The notes beneath the pieces were generated by a model that was given only the letters and a program-made list of their open reading frames with translations, was not told the DNA's origin and did no database searches. From Streptomyces purpureus (GTDB taxonomy: Bacteria; Actinomycetota; Actinomycetes; Streptomycetales; Streptomycetaceae): a stretch of 64,000 bases of DNA. Both the position numbers and the translations under genes were made by a program. The DNA is taken from the NCBI RefSeq assembly GCF_014648195.1, contig NZ_BMQQ01000002.1, forward strand, positions 108,377 through 172,376, read 5' to 3'. Shown piece after piece: positions 53,196-62,014 of this stretch (positions are counted from its first letter, which is position 1; every line of letters begins with the position of its first letter).

Positions 53196-53213
53196 ATCAT
53201 CGTTGGACGTGAT
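53196..53213. promoter_or_regulatory. LysR-type dyad (ATCA-N10-TGAT)
   Basis: This dyad sits in the 65-base divergent region between the LysR gene and the amidotransferase-like gene and has the size of an LTTR site. A second dyad, GCATC-GCT-GATGC (53172-53184), overlaps the regulator's own start, which would suit autoregulation. Confidence 0.4.
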
Positions 53214-53240
53214 GCCGGGTGCGCCGTGACGATGGCACAC

Positions 53241-53972
53241 ATGACACAGCACACCGCACGCATCGCCCTGGTCGGCGACCGCTCGCACCATGTGACCTCG
53301 CATGTCCGCGTCCCCGAACTGCTCGACACGCTCGCGGAGCGCGACGGACTCGTCCTCGACGCCTACTGGATCCCCACGCCGGACGCCCTCGAGCCCGACG
53401 CCGTCGCCGGCTTCGACGCGGTGTGGGTCCTGCCCGGCAGCCCCTACGTCAGCGAGGCGGGCGTGCTGACCGCGATCCGCACCGCTCGGGAGAACGGCAT
53501 CCCGTTCCTGGGCACCTGCGGCGGGTTCCAGCACGCACTGCTGGAGTACGCGCGCAATGTCTGCGGTCTGACCCGCGCCGCCCACGCGGAGAACGATCCC
53601 GCGGCCGACGGCGACGATCTGGTGATCACGCCGCTCGCGTGCTCGCTGGTGGGCCACGAGGGGACGGTGCGGGTGACGCCGGGGACGCTGGCCGAGTCGG
53701 TACTGGGGACGGCCAGCACGCTGGAGCGGTACCACTGCTCGTACGGCCCGGACGGCCGCCACCTGGAGACCCTGCGGGCGCACGGTCTGGCCTTCACCGG
53801 CGCGGACGAGGACGGGCAGGTGCGGATCGCGGAGCTGCCGGGGCATCCGTTCTTCCTGGCGACGCTGTTCCAGCCGGAGTTGGCCGGGGACGGCACCCGC
53901 CCGCATCCGGTGGTCCGGGCGCTGGCGGCGGCGGCCGTGGAGCACGCGGGTGCGCGGGTGGCGGCGGTCTAG
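53241..53972 (+). CDS. CTP synthase C-terminal-like class I glutamine amidotransferase homologue
   Basis: A 243-residue GATase1-fold protein without the synthetase domain. Its nucleophile elbow 'GTCGGFQHALLEY' has Cys93 and it has a 'VWVLPGSPYV' strand. The position of the catalytic His reads Gln: 'LFQPEL' (Gln211-Pro-Glu213) instead of HPE, so normal glutaminase chemistry is doubtful. The family is known only as CTP synthase C-terminal region-related. Starts at 53232 and 53241 are both possible. The 3' end overlaps the convergent kinase gene by 4 bases (shared CTAG). Confidence 0.8.
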   Translation: MTQHTARIALVGDRSHHVTSHVRVPELLDTLAERDGLVLDAYWIPTPDALEPDAVAGFDAVWVLPGSPYVSEAGVLTAIRTARENGIPFLGTCGGFQHALLEYARNVCGLTRAAHAENDPAADGDDLVITPLACSLVGHEGTVRVTPGTLAESVLGTASTLERYHCSYGPDGRHLETLRAHGLAFTGADEDGQVRIAELPGHPFFLATLFQPELAGDGTRPHPVVRALAAAAVEHAGARVAAV

Positions 53973-54604
53973 CTCATCAGGACGACGAGGTGGGCGCGGT
54001 CCCGGCCGGGCGCCACCAGGCGGGCGTTGGCCTCGTCGGAGTCCCTGACCCAGCGCTCGGCGTGCGGGCGTTCCTTGCCGAAGCGCACATGACGCTCCAC
54101 CAGCCGCCGCACGCGCCGCGGTTCGTCGAGTTCCAGGAACCACGCCTCGTCGAGGAGGCCGCGGACCGGAGCCCAGGGGCCGTCGTCGTGGAGGAGGTAG
54201 TTGCCCTCGGTGATGACGAGCGGTACGCCGGGCGGCACGGGGATGCTGCCGGCGACCGGTTCCTCCAGGGTCCGGTCGAAGGCCGGTGCGTACACGGTGA
54301 CATCGCACTGTTGTGTACGCAGCCGGTGGAGCAGGGCGACGTATCCGGCGGCGTCGAAGGTGTCGGGCGCGCCCTTGCGCCCGGCGCGGCCGAGCCGGAC
54401 GAGTTCGTCCTGTGCGAGGTGGAAGCCGTCCATGGGAACGAGGACGGCGAGCCCGTCGAGCCGCTCGACCAGCCGCGCGGCGAGCGTGGACTTCCCGGCG
54501 CCGGGCGCCCCGGCGAGGCCGAGGACGCGGCGGCGTCCCGGTACGGCGAGGCGCCGGGCCCGTTCGGTGAGCTCGGCGAGCAGCTGCGCGTCCATGCGGG
54601 CCAT
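53969..54604 (-). CDS. P-loop nucleoside/nucleotide kinase family protein
   Basis: A 211-residue uridine kinase/phosphoribulokinase-like protein. Walker A is 'GAPGAGKST' (32-40), followed by 'VPMDGFHLAQDEL', 'VYAPAFDRTLEEPV', 'VITEGNYLL' and the lid 'RHVRFGKERPHAERWV'. It probably phosphorylates a sugar- or pantothenate-like small molecule; the substrate is unknown. Two in-frame ATGs (54604, 54595) are possible. Confidence 0.85.
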   Translation of the reverse strand: MARMDAQLLAELTERARRLAVPGRRRVLGLAGAPGAGKSTLAARLVERLDGLAVLVPMDGFHLAQDELVRLGRAGRKGAPDTFDAAGYVALLHRLRTQQCDVTVYAPAFDRTLEEPVAGSIPVPPGVPLVITEGNYLLHDDGPWAPVRGLLDEAWFLELDEPRRVRRLVERHVRFGKERPHAERWVRDSDEANARLVAPGRDRAHLVVLMS

Positions 54605-54743
54605 TGTCCCACCGGGCCGAGACGGCCCCGGCGGCCTCGCTGCCTCCGCGCCCAGCCGTCCGCTGTGCCCGGCCCACCCGCGCCGCCCGCCCTGGCCCTG
54701 GCCGCGGCACAGGCGGCCGGACCGGGGCCCGGCCCTGGCCGCC

Positions 54744-54749
54744 TACGCT
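54744..54749 (+). promoter_or_regulatory. -10 box (TACGCT) of a leaderless gene
   Basis: TACGCT ends 6 bases before the ATG at 54756, with no Shine-Dalgarno sequence between. Confidence 0.5.
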
Positions 54750-54755
54750 GGGCGT

Positions 54756-55145
54756 ATGTCCTTCATCGCCCTGGTCACACTCGTCGTCCGCGACTACGAC
54801 GAGGCCATCGCCTTCTACACCGACTCCCTCGGCTTCACTCTGGTCGAGGACACGGACCGCGGGGACGGCTCCCGCTGGGTCGTGGTCCGCCCGCCCGGGG
54901 CCACCGGCGGTACGGACCTGCTGCTGGCCCGCGCGAAGGACGACCGCCAGGCCGCCGCGGTCGGCGCCCAGACCGGCGGCCGGGTCGGCTTCTTCCTCCA
55001 CACCCACGATTTCGCCGCCGACCACGCCCGGATGCTCGCGGCGGGCGTCCGCTTCCTGGAGGAGCCGCGCCACGAACCGTACGGCTCGGTCGCGGTCTTC
55101 GAGGACCTGTACGGCAACCGCTGGGACCTGCTCCAGCCCGCGTGA
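54756..55145 (+). CDS. VOC (glyoxalase/bleomycin resistance) family protein
   Basis: A 129-residue vicinal-oxygen-chelate protein with the paired beta-alpha-beta3 pattern: 'ALVTLVVRDYDEAIAFYTDS' then 'RVGFFLHTHDFAADHARMLA', ending in 'VAVFEDLYGNRWDLLQP' with the second metal-type Glu. The function could be a metal-dependent lyase, dioxygenase or drug-binding protein. The start is fixed by the leaderless promoter. Confidence 0.9.
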   Translation: MSFIALVTLVVRDYDEAIAFYTDSLGFTLVEDTDRGDGSRWVVVRPPGATGGTDLLLARAKDDRQAAAVGAQTGGRVGFFLHTHDFAADHARMLAAGVRFLEEPRHEPYGSVAVFEDLYGNRWDLLQPA

Positions 55146-55337
55146 AATAGGCCGTGCGGCGTGCGCGTCCGACACGGTACGGGGCGGCCTCGGTCCGGCG
55201 CCGAAACAGCCCCTGCCGACAGCGCATTGTCGACATCGTGGGGTCGTCAACCCGGAGTTGCTGCACCACGGCGCGGAGATCGCCCTGCTCCGTGATCTCT
55301 ACCGGGCGCAGCAACCCTGACGAGCGTCCGCCGTGCC

Positions 55338-56093
55338 CTAGGAGAGAACCCTTCCCCGGCCACGGGTGAGGCTGTACCCCCAGATGCCGGCAAGCGCGGC
55401 GAGGGCCGCGCCGGCCGCTGTCCAGAGCCAGCGGGGGGACCACCAGCCGGACGACCAGCCGCCGTCGGGTTCGACCGCGCGGCCGGTGGAGGGGACGAGC
55501 GGGGTGGAGAGGGAGCCGTCGACGGCGGATGCGGCGCCCGCGTCGGCGGTGGTGATTTCGAGGGCGGCGTCCACGGGCTGGCCGAGGTCGGCGGCCGGGG
55601 CTCCGACGACGGTCAGGCGGACGTGGTAGACGCCGGGCAGCGGGTCGTTGGCCCAGGGCTCTGCCAGGGCGCGGACCGTTCGGAGGGCGCAGGTGAGTTC
55701 GACCGAGCGGGCGTCCGCGGCGAGGGACTTGGTGGTGCTGCCGTAGCGGCACGCCTGGTGGCGGCGCAGGCCGTCGTAGACGTCGAGCTGCCAGGTGTGC
55801 GCGCCGCTGCGGGGGGCCGCCTTCTCGGGAAGGGTGACGGTGGCCCGTACGGTGGCGCGGTCACCGGCGTCCGCCGGGAATTGCCAGTAGAGGTAGTCGC
55901 CGGTGGAGGCGTTGGCGGTGGCGCGCTGGCCGGGGCGTACGACGGTGGCGGTACGGAAGGACGTACCGGCTTCGGTCGGGGCGGCCTCGGCGCTCGCGCT
56001 CGGCGAGGGGGTTTCGGCGTGGGCCGTGCCCGGGAGGGCGAGGAGCGCTGCTCCCCCGAGGAGCAGGCTCGCGAGGGTTCGTACGGTTCGCAT
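55338..56093 (-). CDS. Secreted, C-terminally anchored protein paired with VWA protein
   Basis: A 251-residue protein with a signal peptide (1-26, 'LLLGGAALLALPGTAHA'). An extracellular beta-rich domain has one Cys pair (about 113 and 131). A C-terminal membrane helix ('WLWTAAGAALAALAGIWGY') is followed by a short basic tail. Its 'YLYWQFPADAGDRATVRATV' region resembles the segment of the VWA partner that follows its VWA domain ('HRWYKVDLLPGQELRASVSV'), so the two probably share a domain type. TGATG overlap couples it to that gene. Confidence 0.72.
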   Translation of the reverse strand: MRTVRTLASLLLGGAALLALPGTAHAETPSPSASAEAAPTEAGTSFRTATVVRPGQRATANASTGDYLYWQFPADAGDRATVRATVTLPEKAAPRSGAHTWQLDVYDGLRRHQACRYGSTTKSLAADARSVELTCALRTVRALAEPWANDPLPGVYHVRLTVVGAPAADLGQPVDAALEITTADAGAASAVDGSLSTPLVPSTGRAVEPDGGWSSGWWSPRWLWTAAGAALAALAGIWGYSLTRGRGRVLS

Positions 56094-57388
56094 CAGTTGG
56101 TCCTCCACACGGTGACGCGCCAGCGGGACAGCCAGCCCCACAGCACACCGGCCGCGAAGCCGACGAGGATGAGCGCGGCGAGGAACCACCAGCCGCGGCC
56201 GAGGCCGAAGAAGGCGGTGTCGGCGGCTTCGTCGGGGCCGTCGACGACGTCGATGGTCAGCTCGACGGGCAGGCCGGGGGCGGTCTTCACGCCGGCGGGC
56301 GCGGAGAAGGAGTTGCTGACGCGCAGGCAGACGGTCTCGGCGGCGGGCTTGCCGTCGCCGTCCCCGGAGTCGGAGTCCGAGTCGTCGGTGTCGGGCTTGG
56401 GGTAGCGCAGGCCGGTCGAGATGACGTCCGTACGGCCGTCGCCGGCGGCCTCGCCGCGGACCATTTCGCGGCCGTGGACGGTGGAGGCGCGCAGCATGAC
56501 GCCGTAGTCGCGGTTGACGGGGCGGTCGGCGGCGACGCTGACGGAGGCGCGCAGTTCCTGGCCCGGCAGCAGGTCGACCTTGTACCAGCGGTGCTGGCCG
56601 AAGGTTTCGCGGTCGGAGTAGAGGCCGGTCTTCAGCTGGGGAGCGTTCGCGCAGCTGTCGGCGCCCTGGGCGGGGGCGGGGGTGGCGACGGGGTCGGCGG
56701 CCCGGTCCACCAACTGGCCCACGCGGTCGGACAGTTCGTCCTTGTGCCGGATGGAGGTGTACGTACCGCCGGTGGCTTCGGCGATGCACATCAGCTGGGC
56801 CCGCATTTTGGCGTTGGGCACGAGGCCGAGGGTGTCGATGGTGAGGCCGATGCCCTTGGCCGCGATCTCGCGGGCCACCTCGCACGGGTCGAGGGGTGCG
56901 CAGGTGTCTTCGCCGTCGGTGATGAGGACGATCCGGCGGGTGGCGTTGCCGCCCTCCAGGTCCTTGGCGGCGCCGAGGAGGGCGGGGCCGATGGGGGTCC
57001 AGCCGGTGGGCGCGAGGGTCGCGACGGCGGTCTTGGCCTCGGTGCGGTCGAGTCTGCCGACGGGGTAGAGCTGGCGGGTGTCCTTGCAGCCGGTCTCGCG
57101 GTCCTTGCCGGGGTAGTCGGCGCCGAGGGTGCGGATGCCGAGCCGCACCTCGTCCGGGACGGCGTCCAGCACTTCGTTGAACGCCTGCTTGGCGGCGGAC
57201 ATCCGGGACTGGCCGTCGATGTCCTTGGCCCGCATGGAGCCGCTGACGTCTAGGACCAGCTCGACCTTGGGTGGTTCCTTCGCCGGGGCCGGTTCGGCGT
57301 CGGCGACGGCCGGGGCCGGAGTGAGGCCGCCGGTCAGGGTGACCAGCAGCCCGCACACGGCGGCCGCGAGTCGCTTTCGTGTGATCAT
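56093..57388 (-). CDS. Membrane-anchored VWA domain protein
   Basis: A 431-residue protein. It has a signal peptide (1-30), then a VWA domain with an intact MIDAS ('LVLDVSGSM' near 45-52, Thr and Asp in 'TGWTPIGPAL' and 'ITDGEDT'). A beta-rich extracellular domain (about 245-385) contains an acidic Asp/Ser run, and a C-terminal helix ('FLAALILVGFAAGVLWGWL') ends in a basic tail. It likely forms a surface complex with the following gene product through a metal-dependent adhesion site. ATG 57388; no clear RBS. Confidence 0.85.
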   Translation of the reverse strand: MITRKRLAAAVCGLLVTLTGGLTPAPAVADAEPAPAKEPPKVELVLDVSGSMRAKDIDGQSRMSAAKQAFNEVLDAVPDEVRLGIRTLGADYPGKDRETGCKDTRQLYPVGRLDRTEAKTAVATLAPTGWTPIGPALLGAAKDLEGGNATRRIVLITDGEDTCAPLDPCEVAREIAAKGIGLTIDTLGLVPNAKMRAQLMCIAEATGGTYTSIRHKDELSDRVGQLVDRAADPVATPAPAQGADSCANAPQLKTGLYSDRETFGQHRWYKVDLLPGQELRASVSVAADRPVNRDYGVMLRASTVHGREMVRGEAAGDGRTDVISTGLRYPKPDTDDSDSDSGDGDGKPAAETVCLRVSNSFSAPAGVKTAPGLPVELTIDVVDGPDEAADTAFFGLGRGWWFLAALILVGFAAGVLWGWLSRWRVTVWRTN

Positions 57389-57450
57389 CGCCGGATCATA
57401 TTGATCAAGCGGCGCGCCGTCACACCGAGCCCTCGCCGGACCGCGACCGC

Positions 57451-57476
57451 CTCGGGGGGCGGCACCGCCCCCCGAG
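57451..57476 (-). terminator. Hairpin terminator after msrB
   Basis: CTCGGGGGGCGG (57451-57462) pairs with CCGCCCCCCGAG (57465-57476), giving a GC stem of about 10-11 bp once a minimal loop is left open. It starts 6 bases beyond the msrB stop on the minus strand. Confidence 0.75.
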
Positions 57477-57482
57477 ACAGGC

Positions 57483-57896
57483 TCAGCTCTCGTTCTCGTC
57501 CGGGGTCAGCCGCAGCGAGATGGAGTTGATGCAGTAGCGCTGGTCCGTCGGCGTGCCGTAGCCCTCGCCCTCGAAGACATGGCCGAGGTGGGAGCCGCAG
57601 CGGGCGCAGCGGACCTCGGTGCGGATCATGCCGTGGGAGGTGTCGGCGAGGAGTTCGACCGCGTCGGAGTCCTTCGGGTCGTAGAAGGACGGCCAGCCGC
57701 AGTGGGAGTCGAACTTGGTCTCGGAGCGGAAGAGCTCCGCCCCGCAGGCACGGCAGGAGTAGACGCCGGCCGTCTTGGTGTCGGTGTACTCACCGCGGAA
57801 GGCGGGCTCGGTGCCGGCCAGGCGCAGGACCTGGTACTCGGACGGTGTGAGTTCCGCCTGCCACTGCTCGTCGGGCTTTTCCACTTCGTACGCCAT
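57483..57896 (-). CDS. msrB: Peptide-methionine (R)-S-oxide reductase
   Basis: A 137-residue MsrB. Zinc-binding pairs are 'CRACG' and 'CARCG', with substrate motifs 'DSHCGWPSFY' and 'HLGHVFEGEGYG'; the catalytic Cys is in 'RYCINS'. It repairs oxidised methionine R-sulfoxide in the cytoplasm. ATG 57896 has GAGGAG upstream and was preferred over the adjacent GTG. Confidence 0.96.
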   Translation of the reverse strand: MAYEVEKPDEQWQAELTPSEYQVLRLAGTEPAFRGEYTDTKTAGVYSCRACGAELFRSETKFDSHCGWPSFYDPKDSDAVELLADTSHGMIRTEVRCARCGSHLGHVFEGEGYGTPTDQRYCINSISLRLTPDENES

Positions 57897-57923
57897 CACA
57901 CGCTCCTCAGCTCGGCAGGCGGG

Positions 57924-59330
57924 TCAGCTCGACAGGCGGGCGAGGATCCGCGGACCGAGGTCCGTGACGTCGCCCGCGCCCATGGTGAGAACCAGGTCAC
58001 CGGGGATCGCCATTCCCGCGATCACGTCCGGGACGGTTCCCTTGTCGTGGACCGGGGTGACGTCGGCGCCCGCCGCGCGGGCCGCGTCGACGATCAGCGC
58101 GCTGGTGATGCCGGGGATCGGGTCCTCGCGGGCGGGGTAGATGTCGAGCACCACGGACGCGTCGGCGAGTGCCAGGGCGTCGCCCATCTCCTTGCCGAGC
58201 TCCTGCGTGCGGGAGAAGAGGTGGGGCTGGAAGACGACCAGGAGGCGGGAGTTTCCGGCGGCGCCGCGCATGGCCTCCAGGTCGGCGGTCATCTCGGTGG
58301 GGTGGTGCGCGTACGAGTCGATGACCTGCACGCCCGCCGCCTCGCCCTTGAGCTGGAGGCGGCGGCCTACGCCGGTGTACGCGGTGAGGGCCTGGGCCAG
58401 GGCGGCGGGGTCGACGCCGGCGCGGGAGCCGGCGGCGAGGGCGGCGGCGGCGTTGTGGGCGTAGTGGCGGCCGGGGACGGAGACGGTGAAGGTGTGCTCG
58501 GTGCCGTCGAGGGCGACGGTGACCTCGCTGGTCATGCCCTTGGGGGTGATGGCGAGGATACGGGCGTCGGAGCCCTCGGACTCGCCGACGGTGATCACGT
58601 TCAGATCGGCGCGGCCCCGGACCCGGGCGGCCAGCTCGCGGGCGCCGGAGTGCTCGCCGACGACCAGGGTGCCGCCGGGGCGGATCTTGGCGACGAAGGC
58701 CTCGAACGATTCGTAGATCTCGTCCATCGAGGCGTAGTTCGCGTGGTGGTCGAGCTCGACGTTGAGGACGATCGCGACCTCGGGGTCGTACTTCTGGAAG
58801 CTCCGGTCGCTCTCGTCGGCCTCGGCGACGAAGATCGCGCCGTCACCGTGCAGGGCGTTGGTGCCGGGGCCGGCGAGGTCCCCGCCGATGGCGTACGACG
58901 GGTCGAGGCCGAGCTCGGTGAGGGCGACGGCCAGCATCGAGGTGGTCGTGGTCTTGCCGTGCGTACCGGCGACGGCGATCGCGCGCAGGCCGTCCATCAG
59001 GGAGGCGAGCGCGTCGGAGCGGTGCACCACGGGGACGCCGAGCTCGGCGGCGCGGGCCAGCTCGGGGTTGTCGGCGCGGATGGCGCTGGAGACGACGACG
59101 CAGGTGGCGTCGGAGGCGAGGTGGTCGGCGGCGTGGCCGATGTGGACGGTGGCCCCCAGCGCGCGCAGCGCGTCGGCGGTGGGGGACTCCTTGGCGTCGC
59201 TGCCGGCGACCTTGGCGCCGCGCTGGGCGAGGATCTTCGCGATGCCCGACATTCCGGCACCACCGATGCCGATGAAGTGCGGCCGTTCCATGGCGGAAGG
59301 GACGGCGGCGGCAGGGATGGCGGGTGCCAT
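57924..59330 (-). CDS. murC: UDP-N-acetylmuramate--L-alanine ligase
   Basis: A 468-residue Mur ligase. It has an N-terminal Rossmann domain ('FIGIGGAGMSGIAKILAQRG'), the ATP loop 'AGTHGKTTTTSM', 'EADESDRSF', 'LNVELDHH' and 'DSYAHHPTEM'. It adds the first alanine to UDP-MurNAc in peptidoglycan synthesis. It lies outside the dcw cluster, which is common in Streptomyces. ATG 59330 has GGGGAGA 7 bases upstream; an ATG at 59360 is less likely. Confidence 0.96.
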   Translation of the reverse strand: MAPAIPAAAVPSAMERPHFIGIGGAGMSGIAKILAQRGAKVAGSDAKESPTADALRALGATVHIGHAADHLASDATCVVVSSAIRADNPELARAAELGVPVVHRSDALASLMDGLRAIAVAGTHGKTTTTSMLAVALTELGLDPSYAIGGDLAGPGTNALHGDGAIFVAEADESDRSFQKYDPEVAIVLNVELDHHANYASMDEIYESFEAFVAKIRPGGTLVVGEHSGARELAARVRGRADLNVITVGESEGSDARILAITPKGMTSEVTVALDGTEHTFTVSVPGRHYAHNAAAALAAGSRAGVDPAALAQALTAYTGVGRRLQLKGEAAGVQVIDSYAHHPTEMTADLEAMRGAAGNSRLLVVFQPHLFSRTQELGKEMGDALALADASVVLDIYPAREDPIPGITSALIVDAARAAGADVTPVHDKGTVPDVIAGMAIPGDLVLTMGAGDVTDLGPRILARLSS

Positions 59331-59433
59331 GCGTGTGTCTCCCCGGGGTGCGGCGTTCATGAGGCCCCCAGCCTAGTTCCTCACCACGCCCGGGCCGCCC
59401 GGCGCGCGGCCGGGCGGCGGCGCGCCGGTGCGC

Positions 59434-59916
59434 TCAGGCGGATTCCGGCTCGGCGTGCGCGAACAGCTTGAGGACGGGGACGCCGACCTTGTGGCGGGCC
59501 CGGGAGGCCCAGTCTCTGTGGAAGAACTCCTCCACGTAGTGCGGCGCCGTCAGGACGATCACCTCGTCGGCGTCGGACTCGTCCACGACGGCTTTGAGCT
59601 TGTCCAGCGGGTGGTCCTCGACGATCTGACCCACGGCCTCGCAGCCCGCGTCGCGCAGGGCCTGGAGGGAGTGCTCGAGGGCCACCGTGGCGGGGCGGCG
59701 GGCGTCCTCGCCCGCGGGCTCCTCGCCCTCGCGTGCGGCTTCCTTCAGCTCGCCCATGGCCACGTCGTCGATGGCGCGCAGCAGGACGTCCGCCTGGTCG
59801 CCGCGGGGCTGCATCAGCACGATGAAGGAGACGCCCTCGTCGCCGTGCAGGGTGGTGACGAATTCCACGTCGACGGACGTCAGGGGCTTCTCGATCATCA
59901 AAACGCTTGTGAACAC
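59434..59916 (-). CDS. Conserved actinobacterial Rossmann-like protein, function unknown
   Basis: A 160-residue protein with alternating strands and helices: 'VEFVTTLHGDEGVSFIVLMQ' and 'ADEVIVLTAPHYVEEFFHRD', then 'RARHKVGVPVLKLFAH'. The pattern resembles universal-stress-type nucleotide-binding folds. Orthologues are often labelled indole-3-glycerol phosphate synthase, but none of that enzyme's catalytic motifs is present. GTG 59916 has GAAGGG upstream; ATG 59898 is possible. No operon partner is evident. Confidence 0.75.
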   Translation of the reverse strand: MFTSVLMIEKPLTSVDVEFVTTLHGDEGVSFIVLMQPRGDQADVLLRAIDDVAMGELKEAAREGEEPAGEDARRPATVALEHSLQALRDAGCEAVGQIVEDHPLDKLKAVVDESDADEVIVLTAPHYVEEFFHRDWASRARHKVGVPVLKLFAHAEPESA

Positions 59917-60021
59917 TGCGTGAGCCCTTCTGCGGAAACCATCCTTCCCCGTGCCCGCACGGGGTCTGCAGAGTAAGTGTGCCCACCGGGAGCTAACCGG
60001 AACGACAAATTCCGCCGATTG

Positions 60022-60873
60022 TCAGATCCGGCGGTAGCGGGTGAAAAGGAACCCGGACTCCTCGAGGAGCGACGCCAGCGCGAACCGCTCCGGCACCGCC
60101 ACCGACGGCCCTCCGGCGATCCGCTGCGCGCCCCCCGCCGTCATCGTCGGCGACACCGTCAGACACAGCTCGTCCAGCACCCCGGCCGCCACCAGCTGGC
60201 CCAGCAGCCGCGGCCCGCCCTCCGTCAGCTGGCGGCGCAGCCCCCGTCCGGCCAGCGCCCGCACCGCCCGCTCCGGCTCCACGCCGGGCCCGTCCCCGGC
60301 GACGATCACGACCGCGCCGGCCGCCTCGGCCGCGCGGACGCGGTCGGGCGGCGCGGCCGCACCGGTGAGGATCAGGGTCGGCACCAGCGGCTCGGTGAAC
60401 AGCGGCAGGGCGAAGTCGAGGTTCAGGGAGGCGCTGACGACGGCAATCGCCGGCGCCGGGCCCTGTCCGGCGGCCTCCCGCCGCTTGGCGAAGGCCTCAC
60501 GCGCGCGTGCCGGGCGGTAGCCCTCCAGCCGGACCGTTTCCGCGCCGACCACGACCACATCGGCGAGCGCCCGCAGAGTGCCGAAGATCCGCATGTCCGT
60601 GTCGCCGGAGATGGGCTGCGAGCGGCCCTCGTGCTGGGCCGCCCCGTCCAGCGAGGAGACCATGTTGGCCCGCAGCCAGGCCCCGGGCCCATGGACCCCC
60701 GCGCCGCCCTCCGCCTCCCGGGACCCCGCGTCCGAGGAGCCCGCGCCCACCTCAGCATTCTCGGCGTCCTTGGGGTACGCGTAGGCGTCGGCCAGCTCGT
60801 CGAGGGACCACTCCCGGTCCCCGGCGGTGTCGTCGGCTGCTGTCAGGTCGGTCACAGGGAACAGGCGTCGCAT
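60022..60873 (-). CDS. RibD C-terminal-like pyrimidine reductase family protein
   Basis: A 283-residue dihydrofolate-reductase-fold protein: 'RANMVSSLDGAAQHEGRSQP', 'ADVVVVGAETVRLEGYRPAR', 'LTEGGPRLLGQLVAAGVLDE' and 'LCLTVSP'. It resembles the NADPH-dependent reductase half of RibD but has no deaminase domain, and there are no riboflavin genes nearby. It could act in riboflavin-like or another pterin/deazaflavin route; unknown. A variable Gly/Ser/Glu-rich insert lies at about 38-62. The start is 36 bases from the divergent zapE. Confidence 0.85.
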   Translation of the reverse strand: MRRLFPVTDLTAADDTAGDREWSLDELADAYAYPKDAENAEVGAGSSDAGSREAEGGAGVHGPGAWLRANMVSSLDGAAQHEGRSQPISGDTDMRIFGTLRALADVVVVGAETVRLEGYRPARAREAFAKRREAAGQGPAPAIAVVSASLNLDFALPLFTEPLVPTLILTGAAAPPDRVRAAEAAGAVVIVAGDGPGVEPERAVRALAGRGLRRQLTEGGPRLLGQLVAAGVLDELCLTVSPTMTAGGAQRIAGGPSVAVPERFALASLLEESGFLFTRYRRI

Positions 60874-60909
60874 CCTCGCAGTCTGACACGGCGCTTACAG
60901 TGGGGAACT

Positions 60910-61980
60910 GTGTCGACCCGTGCCATAACCGAAGCGGCCCCGCTCTCCCTCTGCGCCCGAGAGCCGCATGTCCCCGCCGACCGACTCGTCGCGGAGATGG
61001 TGCCGCCGCCGCGCTTCGACGCGGTCCGCTTCGACACGTACATACCGGACCCGAAGCAGCCCAGCCAGACCGAGGCCGTGCGGGTGCTCTCCGCCTTCGC
61101 CGGCGGTCTGGGCGGGGCCCACGCCACCGGCGCCGGCAAGCGCCGCTGGTTCGCCCGCAAGCCCGCCGAGCCCACCGGCCCGCGCGGCGTCTACCTGGAC
61201 GGCGGCTACGGCGTCGGCAAGACCCACCTGCTGGCCTCCCTCTGGCACGCCACGCCCGCCGAGCCCGCCCTGAAGGCCTTCGGCACCTTCGTGGAGCTGA
61301 CCAACCTGGTCGGCGCCCTCGGCTTCCAGCAGACGGTCAAGACCCTCAGCGGGCACCGTCTGCTCTGCATCGACGAATTCGAGCTGGACGACCCGGGCGA
61401 CACCGTCCTCGTCTCCTCGCTGCTCGGCAAGCTGGTCGAGGCGGGCGTCGCGCTCGCCGCCACCTCCAACACCCTGCCCGGCAAGCTCGGCGAGGGCCGG
61501 TTCGCCGCCGCCGACTTCCTGCGCGAGATCCAGGGCCTGTCCGCCCACTTCCGTCCGCTGCGGATCGACGGCGAGGACTACCGCCACCGCGGTCTGCCCG
61601 AGGCGCCCGCGCCGTTCTCGGACGAGCAGGTCGCCAAGGCCGCGTACGCCACCGCCGGGTCCTCCCTCGACGACTTCCCGCACCTGCTGGACCACCTCTC
61701 GCGCGTGCACCCGAGCCGGTACGGCGCGCTGACCGACGGCCTCACCGCCGTCTGCCTCACCGACGTGCAGCCCGTCCCGGACCAGTCCACGGCGCTGCGG
61801 CTGGTCGTCCTCGCCGACCGGCTGTACGACCGGGAGGTGCCGGTGCTCGCCTCCGGGCTCCCCTTCGACCGGCTCTTCAGTGAAGAAATGCTGAAGGGCG
61901 GGTACCGCAAGAAGTACTTCCGGGCGATCTCCCGGCTCACCGCGCTGGCGCGGGACGCAAAGAGGCTTGTGGACCAGTAG
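60910..61980 (+). CDS. zapE: Cell division protein ZapE (AFG1-like ATPase)
   Basis: A 356-residue AAA-type ATPase. Walker A is 'GGYGVGKTHLLAS' (about 99-111), Walker B is 'LLCIDEFELDDP', the sensor region is 'LAATSNTLP', and the Arg-rich end is 'MLKGGYRKKYFRAISR'. Homologues affect Z-ring stability or protein quality control. The start is GTG 60910; TACAGT (60896-60901) lies 8 bases upstream and no RBS is visible, so it may be leaderless. Confidence 0.92.
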   Translation: MSTRAITEAAPLSLCAREPHVPADRLVAEMVPPPRFDAVRFDTYIPDPKQPSQTEAVRVLSAFAGGLGGAHATGAGKRRWFARKPAEPTGPRGVYLDGGYGVGKTHLLASLWHATPAEPALKAFGTFVELTNLVGALGFQQTVKTLSGHRLLCIDEFELDDPGDTVLVSSLLGKLVEAGVALAATSNTLPGKLGEGRFAAADFLREIQGLSAHFRPLRIDGEDYRHRGLPEAPAPFSDEQVAKAAYATAGSSLDDFPHLLDHLSRVHPSRYGALTDGLTAVCLTDVQPVPDQSTALRLVVLADRLYDREVPVLASGLPFDRLFSEEMLKGGYRKKYFRAISRLTALARDAKRLVDQ

Positions 61981-62014
61981 GTTGGGGGCCATACCCGATC
62001 GAAAGGGATTCACC

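Noticed and set aside
55146..55337. Possible gene remnant ending with a NPELLHHGAEIALLRDLYRAQQP-like tail (residues shown in part)
   Set aside because: A short open stretch with plausible codon bias ends at 55320, but I find no start with RBS in frame and cannot name a family, so a pseudogene call is not supported.
59434..59916. Indole-3-glycerol phosphate synthase, as such proteins are often labelled
   Set aside because: At 160 residues it is far shorter than TrpC and has none of its catalytic motifs.
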